Source: Acidobacteriota bacterium (GTDB lineage: Bacteria > Acidobacteriota > Polarisedimenticolia > Gp22-AA2). Taken from it: a stretch of 9,416 nucleotides of DNA. This document shows, piece after piece, positions 1-5,926 of the stretch. The stretch lies in contig JACQNT010000026.1 of NCBI GenBank assembly GCA_016202915.1, positions 1-9,416 on the forward strand, in the 5' to 3' direction. The notes under the pieces are model-generated. The model did no database searches, had not been told where the DNA came from, and saw only the letters and a program-made list of their open reading frames with translations. Numbering within the stretch: the first letter of the stretch is position 1; each line of letters opens with the position of its first letter. Made by a program: the position numbers and the translations under genes.

Positions 1-463
1 GCTCCAGCATCCCCCCCTCGACGCCGCCGAGCATGCCGCCGAGGACCCCGCCCACCACGCCCCCGACGACGCCGCCCACCACGCCGCCCACCACGCCGCC
101 CTCGACCCCGCCTTCCACGCCTTCGTCCTCGCCGAGGTCCTCCTCGGGCGCGGTGATCGGGACCGGCTTCTCCTCGGGCACCACCTTCGGCTGCACCAGC
201 TCCGTCGGCTTCGGGATCTCCTGCGGCTTGACCTCCTGCGTCTTCTTCTTGCGCGCCGGGGGGGGCGGGGGCGGCGGGGGCGGAGGAGGGGCGGCCACGA
301 ACGAGATGGTGATGGGCGGGGCAGGGACCGACTCGACCGTCAGGAAGGAGGCGATGATCAGGCCGCCGAAGACGACGGCGTGCGCCACCAGGGCCATCGG
401 GAAGGTGAACCACCGCTGCGTCCGCTTCTTCTGCTTAGTGGACATCACCATCGAGTCGAACAA
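1..463 (-). CDS. tonB: TonB-family energy transducer, N-terminal part (cut by window edge)
   Basis: TonB couples the inner-membrane proton motive force (through ExbB/ExbD) to outer-membrane transporters. What is visible is a short basic cytoplasmic N-terminus (STKQKKRTQR), one hydrophobic anchor (about residues 22-42, FPMALVAHAVVFGGLIIASF), a periplasmic run of 11 prolines, a Lys/Glu/Pro-rich linker (KPQEIPKPTELVQPKVVPEEKPVP), an acidic patch, and nine xGGV-type tetrapeptides up to the window edge. The conserved C-terminal TonB domain lies outside, so the family call rests on the anchor and linker architecture, which matches acidobacterial TonB proteins as I know them. Start choice: TTG at 463 has GAGG 8 bases upstream; GTG at 472 and ATG at 451 or 445 are in-frame alternatives with poorer ribosome-site spacing. 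It lies about 73 bases downstream of the TPR lipoprotein gene and probably shares its promoter. An AgmX/GltJ-type or other TonB-like periplasm-spanning protein is the main alternative. Confidence 0.8.
   Translation of the reverse strand, partial: MFDSMVMSTKQKKRTQRWFTFPMALVAHAVVFGGLIIASFLTVESVPAPPITISFVAAPPPPPPPPPPPARKKKTQEVKPQEIPKPTELVQPKVVPEEKPVPITAPEEDLGEDEGVEGGVEGGVVGGVVGGVVGGVVGGVLGGMLGGVEGGMLE
8..115 (-). repeat. 12-bp tandem repeat coding for xGGV units in TonB
   Basis: Nine in-frame 12-base units encode, in order, EGGV, EGGV, VGGV four times, LGGM, LGGV and EGGM. The central units are nearly identical (GGCGGCGTGGTG-like) and the flanking ones have drifted in the first or last codon. 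The array sits after the proline and acidic linker of the TonB protein and may continue only a little past the left edge, since the last visible unit is already divergent. Such near-identical units can change number by slippage, which would change the length of the periplasmic span. The function of the glycine-valine tract is not known to me. Confidence 0.85.
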
Positions 464-469
464 ACGCCT

Positions 470-475
470 CACCTC
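470..475 (-). promoter_or_regulatory. Ribosome binding site favouring the TTG start of tonB
   Basis: On the minus strand GAGGTG lies just before TTG at 463 (GAGG at 475-472, 8-base spacing). The same GTG (472) could itself be read as a start codon but has no spaced Shine-Dalgarno, and the ATG at 451 lies 15 bases or more from the nearest GAGG. The site therefore favours, but does not prove, the TTG start. Confidence 0.45.
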
Positions 476-536
476 GCTTTCGTCGCGGGTCCCCGCCCGC
501 CGCGGCGCTCCCGGCGCCGCGACGCCCGCCTCGTCT

Positions 537-1382
537 CTACTTCTTCGCCATCACCTTCTTGCGCATGTCCAGAGCCAGGTGCATCTGCCTGTCGGCCTCC
601 TGGTTGTACTTCGCGAAGTCCTCCATGTTGCCGACGAGCTGCCCGACGATGGCTTTCTGCCGGAACAGCAGATTGACGTAGGAGACCGCCTCGAAGTAGT
701 TCTCCCGCAGCTCCGTGGCCCGGCGCAGGTAGTCGAGGCCCATCTCGATCAGCTCCTTGCGGCGGTCCAGCTCGAGCGTGGTGCCCTGCTTGTAGACCTT
801 CTCCCAGCACAGCACGCCGATGGTGTAGAGCGCTTCAGGGCTGTCCTTCTCGATCTCGGCGCGCTTCTTGTACCACTCGAGCGACGACTCGAAGTCGCCT
901 TTCTTGGAGTAGATCATCCCCAGGATCTGCGCCAGCCGGGAGGCGACCTCGGGGTCGCTCCCCCGCCGCTTCATCTCGCTCTCGAAGAAGGCGGCCGCGT
1001 CGTCGTAGCGCTCCGCCTGGATGAAGACCGTCAGGAGGTGGTTCTTGGCGTCCTCGTTGTCCGGATCGAACGCCACGTAGCGCTTCAGGTTGTCGATCGC
1101 CTGCTGCGAGTAGTGCAGGTCCTTGGGGTGGCGCGATCCGGGCTTGTACAGGGCCATGTAGGAGAGGCCGGCGTTGAGGTAGGCGATCGGCAGATCCGGG
1201 TTCAGGTAGGTGCTGTAGCGGTACCACTGCACCGCCTTGCCGAAGTCCTGGGCCCGGTAGAAGTCGTTCCCCTGCTTGGCGGCGTAGTTGGCCTTCAGCC
1301 GCCGGACCACGCTCTCGCAGCCGGTGCCGCACAGCAGGGCTCCGGCCAGGAGCAGTGCCAGGGACCGCTGTCCACGTGTCAT
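537..1382 (-). CDS. TPR-repeat lipoprotein
   Basis: This 281-residue protein has a typical export signal (MTRGQR, then a hydrophobic LALLLAGALL stretch) ending in a cysteine cluster. Cys22 in CGTGC is the likely lipidated residue, although Gly at -3 is not the canonical lipobox residue. The rest is helical tetratricopeptide repeat: units near residues 32-65 (NDFYRAQDFGKAVQWYRYSTYLNP type), 66-110 with a short insertion (SRHPKDLH), 113-140, 150-180 (MIYSKKGDFESSLEWYKK) and 184-228. TPRs bind protein partners, so an envelope scaffold or assembly role is plausible, but no specific function can be read from the sequence. It is the first gene after the promoter at 1469-1498, with about an 80-base leader, and precedes tonB. 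The ATG at 1382 has only a weak GGGG 6 bases upstream as ribosome site, but the signal peptide starts there, which supports it. Confidence 0.85.
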   Translation of the reverse strand: MTRGQRSLALLLAGALLCGTGCESVVRRLKANYAAKQGNDFYRAQDFGKAVQWYRYSTYLNPDLPIAYLNAGLSYMALYKPGSRHPKDLHYSQQAIDNLKRYVAFDPDNEDAKNHLLTVFIQAERYDDAAAFFESEMKRRGSDPEVASRLAQILGMIYSKKGDFESSLEWYKKRAEIEKDSPEALYTIGVLCWEKVYKQGTTLELDRRKELIEMGLDYLRRATELRENYFEAVSYVNLLFRQKAIVGQLVGNMEDFAKYNQEADRQMHLALDMRKKVMAKK

Positions 1383-1468
1383 GTTATGCCCCGCGCGCTT
1401 CTCTCAGGAGGCCACGGGACGGCCCCCGAGGCGACCGCTCCACGGACGATGCTCCGGATCGGCGGCGC

Positions 1469-1498
1469 ATTCTAGCGCCATCCTACCTCATTTGCCAA
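1469..1498 (-). promoter_or_regulatory. Sigma-70 type promoter for the TPR lipoprotein-tonB unit
   Basis: On the minus strand TTGGCA (1498-1493) and TAGAAT (1474-1469) are separated by 18 bases. Each box matches 5 of 6 consensus positions, in a local dip of GC content. Transcription would begin near 1462, leaving a leader of about 80 bases before the ATG at 1382. Confidence 0.6.
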
Positions 1499-1626
1499 GC
1501 GGCGCAAGGGCCGGGCGGGGGGGATCGCAAGATGTATTGCATCCGCCCCGCACCCCGGCCGCCCCAGGGCATGGGCGTGCGTGGGTCCGGGCGCGCGGGG
1601 ATGCGGCGCGCGGGGGGCTCAGGGAA

Positions 1627-1645
1627 GCGGCGCCGGTCGCGCCGC
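1627..1645 (-). terminator. Possible hairpin downstream of the sigma-region-4 gene
   Basis: GCGGCGC and GCGCCGC form a perfect 7-bp stem with a 5-base loop, 17 bases after the stop codon of the gene ending at 1663. There is no U-tract: on the minus strand it is followed only by TTCCC. It may be a weak terminator or simply a consequence of high GC content. Confidence 0.25.
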
Positions 1646-1662
1646 CGGGACGCGGGCGCGCC

Positions 1663-2016
1663 TCACGCTCCGAGCAGCTGCCCGCGCATCCCCTCGAGCG
1701 CCAGGCGCAGCTTGAGGAGCGCCTCCCGCTCGAGCTGCCGGACCCTCTCCTTGCTCAGCTTGAGGATGCGCGAGACCGCCTCGAGAGTCAGCTCGCTGTC
1801 GTCCCGCATGCCGAACCGCCTCTCGATGATGTACCGCTCGCGCGGCGGGAGCTGGCGCAGGGCCTTCTTCAAGATACGGTCGACCTCGCCGCGCAGGATT
1901 TCCCTCTCCTGCCGGAAGGAGTCGGGATCCGAGATGAGGGCCTCGAGGCGCGAGTCCTCGTTGGGGGAGATGAAGTCATCGAAGCTGGTCGCGTAGGGGA
2001 GCAACTGACGCCACAT
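1663..2016 (-). CDS. Stand-alone sigma-70 region 3.2/region 4 protein
   Basis: This 117-residue protein looks like the C-terminal end of a primary-type or group 2 sigma factor. Residues 10-35 (TSFDDFISPNEDS) resemble the region 3.2 'sigma finger' (compare GDFIEDE in RpoD). Residues 54-108 match region 4: LPPRERYIIERRFGM, then a helix-turn-helix (LTLEAVSRILKLSKERVRQLEREALLKLR) of the kind that reads the -35 box and binds the beta-flap. Regions 1.2 and 2, needed for core clamp binding and -10 melting, are absent, and the 287 bases upstream encode no such domain in the same frame. The start is set by AGGAGG 10 bases before ATG 2016; ATG 2025 is only 1 base from that site. The intact frame, good ribosome site and conserved residues argue against a dead fragment, though a decayed sigma gene remains possible. 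It is transcribed divergently from polX. Confidence 0.8.
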   Translation of the reverse strand: MWRQLLPYATSFDDFISPNEDSRLEALISDPDSFRQEREILRGEVDRILKKALRQLPPRERYIIERRFGMRDDSELTLEAVSRILKLSKERVRQLEREALLKLRLALEGMRGQLLGA

Positions 2017-2026
2017 GGAGATCATC

Positions 2027-2032
2027 CCTCCT
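2027..2032 (-). promoter_or_regulatory. Strong Shine-Dalgarno deciding the start of the sigma-like gene
   Basis: AGGAGG on the minus strand lies 10 bases before ATG 2016. The open frame extends upstream to 2268, but that extension is low-complexity Ala/Pro/Arg/Gly sequence without family features. This site therefore supports a 117-residue product rather than a 201-residue one. Confidence 0.7.
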
Positions 2033-2256
2033 TTCCTGCCCTCCGTCGTGTGCAACATTCCTGCCAGGGCCGGGGCGTTCGCCGGACCCCCTCCGGCTGC
2101 GGCCAGCGCGCAGCGCCTCGCCCTGCCGAAACCGCCGGATCCGGCGCATTTGGGGGCCCGTGGCGGGCGGGGAGCGGCCGCTCGCCGGGGCCGGCCCGGA
2201 GAAGGGTGTGGCGCCACGACGGCCTTTTTGGCGCGCCCGGAGAACACTATGACTTT

Positions 2257-2285
2257 TTGACAGGTCACCCGGCATCCGGTAGATT
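2257..2285 (+). promoter_or_regulatory. Sigma-70 type promoter for polX-nth
   Basis: A perfect TTGACA (2257-2262), a 17-base spacer and TAGATT (2280-2285, 4 of 6 matches) lie just before polX. Transcription would begin near 2292, giving a leader of only about 12 bases before ATG 2304. No Shine-Dalgarno is visible in that leader. Confidence 0.6.
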
Positions 2286-2306
2286 GCCGCCTCCGGGTGC
2301 CGGATG
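2266..2306 (+). repeat. Imperfect 14-bp inverted repeat over the polX promoter and start codon
   Basis: The arms CACCCGGCATCCGG (2266-2279) and CCGGGTGCCGGATG (2293-2306) are inverted copies with 12 of 14 positions matching. They flank 13 bases that contain the -10 box. The right arm ends on the polX ATG. Because transcription would start inside the dyad, the left arm would not be in the RNA, so a DNA operator is more likely than an RNA hairpin. Each arm is itself a near tandem repeat of a CCGG-containing heptamer, so chance in GC-rich DNA cannot be excluded. Confidence 0.5.
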
Positions 2307-4028
2307 GACAGGGAGCGCGTCGCGGATGTCCTGGAGGAGATCGCTCTGCTCCTCGATCTGAAGGGGGAGAGCCCCTTCAAGTCCCGCGCCTACCGGAGCG
2401 CCGCGACGACCATCCGGGCTCTCGACCGGGACCTGGCGGAGCTCGTGAGAACCGGCGGCCTCACCGCGCTCCCGGGGATCGGCAGCGCCCTGGCCGAGAA
2501 GATCACGACCCTGGTTGACACCGGCTCCCTCCCCTACCGCGACCGGCTGCGCGCCGAGGTCCCACGGGCTGCGGCCATCGCGGAGTTCCTCAGGATCCCC
2601 GGCCTCGGGCCTCGCAAGGCGCAGGTCCTGGCGGAGAAGCTCCAGGTCGGAAGCCTGGGGGAGCTCGAGTACGCCTGCCACGAGAACCGGCTGCTGGAGA
2701 TCCCCGGCTTTGGCGCCCGGGCGCAGGAGAAGATTCTCAAGGGGATCGAGCGCCTGCGCTCCTACCGCGGCCGTCTTCTCCTCGGCGACGCCCTGCCTCT
2801 CGCGGAAGAACTGCGGGCCGCCCTGGCCGCGGCGCCCGTCGTGACAAGCGCCGCAATCGCCGGCGCCGTGCGCCGCGGTGAAGAGACCGTGGGGGAGATC
2901 ACCCTGGTCGTGGAGAGCGAGGACACGCAGGCCATCGTCGCAGCGCTCTCCCGCCTGCCGCGGGTCAGGGACGCCTCCCCTCTGAGGGACGCCTCCCGAA
3001 TCACCGTTTCCCTGGACGCGGGCGTCCCCCTGCACCTCGCCGTCGTCCGGCCGGAGGGCCGTGCCTGCGCCCTGCTCCATCGCACCGGCGGAGCCGCGCA
3101 TCTGGGCGCCCTCCAGGAGCGCGCCCGGAAGGGCGGGCTCGACCTCCGGGAGGACGGCCTGTACCGCGGGCGGGAGCAGCTCCCCTGCCCCGACGAGGAG
3201 GCGGTCTATCGCGCCCTCGGCCTGCCCTTCGTGGCGCCGGAGCTGCGCGAGGGGCTGGGGGAGATCGAGGCGGCGGAAGCGGGGACGCTGCCGGACCTGG
3301 TGGAGGAGCGCGACCTGCGCGGCATCCTTCACGTCCACTCCACCTGGAGCGACGGCCGCCTGTCGATCGAGGAGATCGTGGACCGGTGCTCCGCGCTCGG
3401 CTACGAGTACGTCGGGATCACCGACCACAGCCAGTCGGCGCGCTACGCGCGCGGGCTGACCCCGGAGTCGCTCAGGCAGCAGCAGATGCAGATCGGGGAG
3501 GCCCGCAGGGGCCATCCGGAGATCCGCGTCCTTATGGGGAGCGAGGTGGACATCCTGCCGGACGGATCGCTCGACTACCCGGAGGAGGTCCTGGCGACGC
3601 TCGACTTCGTCGTCGCCTCGGTCCACTCATCGTTCGGGCTGAAGGAGGCGGAGCAGACCGGGCGGATCGTCAGGGCCCTGCGGCACCCGCGCGCCACCAT
3701 CCTGGGGCACCCGACCGGCAGGCTGCTTCTGGCGCGCGAGCCGTACGCCGTGAACCTCGAGGAGATCCTCTCGACCGCCGCGCGGGAGGGGGTCTGCGTG
3801 GAGCTGAACGCCAACCCGCACCGGCTCGATCTCGACACCGCCGCCTGCAGGCTGGCGCGCTCCCTCGGGGCCCGCGTCGCGATCGACCCGGACGCCCACG
3901 ACGCCGCGGGGCTCCGCGACGCCCGCTTCGGCGTCGCCGTGGCCCGCCGGGCGGGGCTGACGGCGGCGCACATCCTCAACGCCTCCCCGGCCGGGCGCCT
4001 CGACGAGGCCCTGGCGCGGCGCCGCTGA
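2304..4028 (+). CDS. polX: PolX-family protein: degenerate polymerase domain, intact PHP nuclease domain
   Basis: The 574-residue length and domain order match bacterial PolX. Residues 1-80 form an 8-kDa-like domain with helix-hairpin-helix (LPGIGSALAEKI, 56-67). A second HhH lies at about 98-110 (IPGLGPRKAQVLA) and a third near 133-147. The palm is at 180-250 and the C-terminal PHP domain at about 337-574. PHP metal ligands are present: HVH (343/345), D350, H375 (ITDHS), E414 (GSEVD), H441, H469 (LGHPTGR), and DAH (530-532). This domain gives 3'-5' exonuclease and AP-endonuclease activity in studied PolX enzymes. The palm keeps GxxRRGxETVG but reads EIT at 198-200 where active enzymes have DxD, and His244 where the third Asp belongs (LHLAVV against VDLRVV). 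Nucleotide addition is therefore unlikely. It overlaps nothing and ends 1 base before nth, so the two are probably translated together. ATG 2304 fits the family N-terminus (RVADVLEEIALLLDLKGE). Confidence 0.93.
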   Translation: MDRERVADVLEEIALLLDLKGESPFKSRAYRSAATTIRALDRDLAELVRTGGLTALPGIGSALAEKITTLVDTGSLPYRDRLRAEVPRAAAIAEFLRIPGLGPRKAQVLAEKLQVGSLGELEYACHENRLLEIPGFGARAQEKILKGIERLRSYRGRLLLGDALPLAEELRAALAAAPVVTSAAIAGAVRRGEETVGEITLVVESEDTQAIVAALSRLPRVRDASPLRDASRITVSLDAGVPLHLAVVRPEGRACALLHRTGGAAHLGALQERARKGGLDLREDGLYRGREQLPCPDEEAVYRALGLPFVAPELREGLGEIEAAEAGTLPDLVEERDLRGILHVHSTWSDGRLSIEEIVDRCSALGYEYVGITDHSQSARYARGLTPESLRQQQMQIGEARRGHPEIRVLMGSEVDILPDGSLDYPEEVLATLDFVVASVHSSFGLKEAEQTGRIVRALRHPRATILGHPTGRLLLAREPYAVNLEEILSTAAREGVCVELNANPHRLDLDTAACRLARSLGARVAIDPDAHDAAGLRDARFGVAVARRAGLTAAHILNASPAGRLDEALARRR

Positions 4029-4029
4029 A

Positions 4030-4761
4030 ATGCCCGCGACGAAGCCGCTCCGCTCCAGGGCGGCGGGCATATTGAAGTCGCTCCACGCCGCCCGGCCGGA
4101 GCCGCGGGTGGAGCTCGAGCACGCGGACCCGTTCCAGCTCCTGGTGGCGACGATCCTTTCGGCCCAGTGCACCGACGCCCGCGTCAACCAGGTGACCCGG
4201 GATCTCTTCCGCGCCTGCCCCGACGCCGCCGCCCTGGCGCGCGCTTCCCTGCCGGACCTCGAGGCCGCCATCCGGTCCACCGGCTTCTTCCGCACCAAGG
4301 CGAAGGCGCTTTCCGGGTGCGCCCGCGCCCTCATCGAGCGCCACGGCGGCGAGGTGCCGCGCACGATGCAGGAGATGACGCTCCTGCCGGGGGTCGGCAG
4401 GAAGACGGCGAACGTCGTCCTGGGGGCCGGCTACGGCCTGCCGACCGGGATCGTGGTCGACACGCACATGGCCCGGGTGGCGCGCCGGCTCGGCCTCACC
4501 AGGCGCACCGACCCGGAGAAGATCGAATCGGATCTGATGCACCTGCTCCCGGTCTCCGAGTGGATCTTCTTCTCGATCGCGATGATCCTCCACGGCCGCT
4601 ACGTCTGCCAGGCGCGCCTGCCGCGCTGCGGGTCCTGCCCCCTCCGGTCCCGCTGCCCTTCGCGGGACCTCGAGGCGAAGCTCCTGAGGCGGCGGATGAT
4701 CCGGCTCAGCGGGAGGGAGGCGGGACACCGCTCCCGGCGTCGTCGTCCTTGTCCAGGTTGA
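4030..4761 (+). CDS. nth: Endonuclease III (DNA glycosylase/AP lyase)
   Basis: Endonuclease III removes oxidised pyrimidines and cuts the abasic site by beta-elimination. This 243-residue protein has all key elements: the family motif LLVATILSAQCTDARVN (38-53), the helix-hairpin-helix LPGVGRKTANV with catalytic Lys125, catalytic Asp144 in IVVDTHMARVARRLGL, and a [4Fe-4S] ligand set Cys193-X6-Cys200-X2-Cys203-X5-Cys209. It is longer than the roughly 211-residue E. coli enzyme, with about 30 extra residues at the C-terminus, rich in Arg (RLSGREAGHRSRRRRP). The tail overlaps the convergent gene that ends at 4706. The ATG lies 1 base after the polX stop (TGAAATG) and has no good Shine-Dalgarno, consistent with translational coupling. 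With PolX upstream it forms a base-excision-repair pair. Confidence 0.96.
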   Translation: MPATKPLRSRAAGILKSLHAARPEPRVELEHADPFQLLVATILSAQCTDARVNQVTRDLFRACPDAAALARASLPDLEAAIRSTGFFRTKAKALSGCARALIERHGGEVPRTMQEMTLLPGVGRKTANVVLGAGYGLPTGIVVDTHMARVARRLGLTRRTDPEKIESDLMHLLPVSEWIFFSIAMILHGRYVCQARLPRCGSCPLRSRCPSRDLEAKLLRRRMIRLSGREAGHRSRRRRPCPG

Positions 4762-5008
4762 AATTCACCCCGACCTTCTCGGCTTCGCGCATCGCCCGCC
4801 GCATCAGGCGCCACTCGCGCAGCCGGCGGAGGAGGTTCCTGACGCCGCGGCTCTCGGCGCTCAGCAGGGTGATCCCGGACAGGAGGAACAGGATGCCGGG
4901 CCCGGGGACCAGGGGGATCATCAGGACCAGCCCCGCGACCGTCAGGATCCAGCCGACGGTGAGCCTGATGACGCGGCCCACCCTCTTCTTCCCGGCCTCC
5001 ATCGACAT
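4706..5008 (-). CDS. Small PGPGW-type transmembrane protein
   Basis: The 100-residue protein has a basic start, a hydrophobic helix at about 13-32 (VIRLTVGWILTVAGLVLMIP), the signature PGPGI at 35-39, a second hydrophobic segment at about 39-50 (ILFLLSGITLLS), then an Arg-rich helix (RNLLRRLREWRLMRRAMREAEK) and an acidic, disordered tail. This matches the putative transmembrane PGPGW family, whose function is unknown; here the last motif residue is Ile, not Trp. GGAGG lies 4 bases before ATG 5008 and 10 before the in-frame ATG 5002, so either may be used. It follows dapF by 45 bases on the same strand and is probably the last gene of that operon. Its final 56 bases overlap the 3' end of nth on the other strand. 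Confidence 0.8.
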   Translation of the reverse strand: MSMEAGKKRVGRVIRLTVGWILTVAGLVLMIPLVPGPGILFLLSGITLLSAESRGVRNLLRRLREWRLMRRAMREAEKVGVNFNLDKDDDAGSGVPPPSR

Positions 5009-5053
5009 GCCGCCTCCAGGTCCGGGTGCTGCGCGGATGGAACCGGGCCGGGG

Positions 5054-5926
5054 TCAGCGCGCGGGCCTGAAGCCCTGGATCGCCTCTTCGGTCAGCTGCC
5101 CCACGTACACCAGGCGCGCCTCACCCTCCAGGCGCACCCCCCGGGCGGCGCGCGGGTCCCCTTCGTAGCGCACCCGGATCGATTCGCCGGAGCGCGTCAC
5201 GAGGTTCACAGGAGGAGAGGCCTTCGCGGCGGCCCCCGCGGCCAGCGCCGCCGCGACGCAGCCGGTGCCGCAGGCCAGCGTCTCGGCCTCCACGCCGCGC
5301 TCGAAGGTGCGGATGGAGAGGCCACCGTCCGGAAGCGGCTGGACGAAGTTGACGTTCACGCCGGCCGGGCCGAAGCGCGGGTGCGCCCGCAGGGCGCGCC
5401 CGAGAGGCTCGATCGACCGGGACGGAGGGACATTCCGGAAGACCACGAGGTGCGGCACCCCCGTGTCCACGAAGGCGCCGCGGACCTTCTCCCCGTCCAC
5501 CGCGACCTCCACCGCGTCGTCGAACCCCCGCGGGTCGCGCATCTCGAGGGAGACGAAGGTCCCGCGGACCTCCGCGCGGTGCGTCATGAGATCGGTCTCC
5601 ACGGTCATGCGGGCCGGCGCCATCCCCTTGAGGTACGCCAGGCGGGCGGCGCAGCGGGCGCCGTTGCCGCAGAAGGTCGGGCGTCCGTCCGGGTTGAAGA
5701 ACAGCGCGCGGAGATCGGCCCCCGCGGATTTCTCCAGGAGGATGGCGCCGTCGGCGCCGACCGACAGCGCCCGGGTGCAGACGCTCCTGACCAGGTCGGC
5801 GATGGCGGCTCCCCGCAGCGCCCCCGCGCGGTTGTCGAACACGATGAAGTCGTTGCCGCCGGCCGACATCTTGTAGAACTCGGTGGCCAGCGCGGGCCCG
5901 GCGGCCTGCGACGGTTCGGGCTTCAC
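5054..5926 (-). CDS. dapF: Diaminopimelate epimerase
   Basis: DapF converts LL- to meso-diaminopimelate, a cofactor-free two-cysteine reaction that feeds lysine and peptidoglycan synthesis in the cytoplasm. At 290 residues it is slightly longer than the usual 270-280. It has the opening FYKMSAGGNDFIVFDN (17-32), the first catalytic cysteine Cys86 in FCGNGARCAA after NPDG, DTGVPHLVVF (154-163), the NVNF segment (191-194), FERGVEAET (208-216) and the second catalytic cysteine Cys219 in ACGTGCVAAA. The two halves show the expected pseudo-symmetry. The start is GTG 5926, overlapping the TGA of the upstream lipoprotein gene by 4 bases (GTGA), so translation is likely coupled. About 14 extra residues precede the conserved start, and no better internal start codon was noted. 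Confidence 0.96.
   Translation of the reverse strand: MKPEPSQAAGPALATEFYKMSAGGNDFIVFDNRAGALRGAAIADLVRSVCTRALSVGADGAILLEKSAGADLRALFFNPDGRPTFCGNGARCAARLAYLKGMAPARMTVETDLMTHRAEVRGTFVSLEMRDPRGFDDAVEVAVDGEKVRGAFVDTGVPHLVVFRNVPPSRSIEPLGRALRAHPRFGPAGVNVNFVQPLPDGGLSIRTFERGVEAETLACGTGCVAAALAAGAAAKASPPVNLVTRSGESIRVRYEGDPRAARGVRLEGEARLVYVGQLTEEAIQGFRPAR

Noticed and set aside
33..1475. 480-residue plus-strand open frame starting with Pro/Thr repeats
   Set aside because: It is the antisense shadow of tonB and the TPR lipoprotein gene. The repeats are the reverse of the TonB glycine-valine array.
2208..2217. 10-bp perfect palindrome GTGGCGCCAC
   Set aside because: It is short, lies upstream of the polX -35 box without clear promoter geometry, and is expected by chance in GC-rich DNA.
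2027..2256. Promoter for the sigma-like gene
   Set aside because: CATAGT-like and GGAATGTT-like boxes occur on the minus strand, but no partner box at correct spacing was found.
2017..2268. N-terminal extension of the sigma-like gene to 201 residues
   Set aside because: The extension is Ala/Pro/Arg/Gly-rich, shows no sigma region 2 or 3, and an AGGAGG site sits ideally before ATG 2016. It would also overlap the polX promoter.
4710..4736. CGGGAG/CTCCCG inverted repeat between the convergent genes as a terminator
   Set aside because: The stem is 6 bp with a 15-base loop and no T-tract on either side, which is too weak to call.
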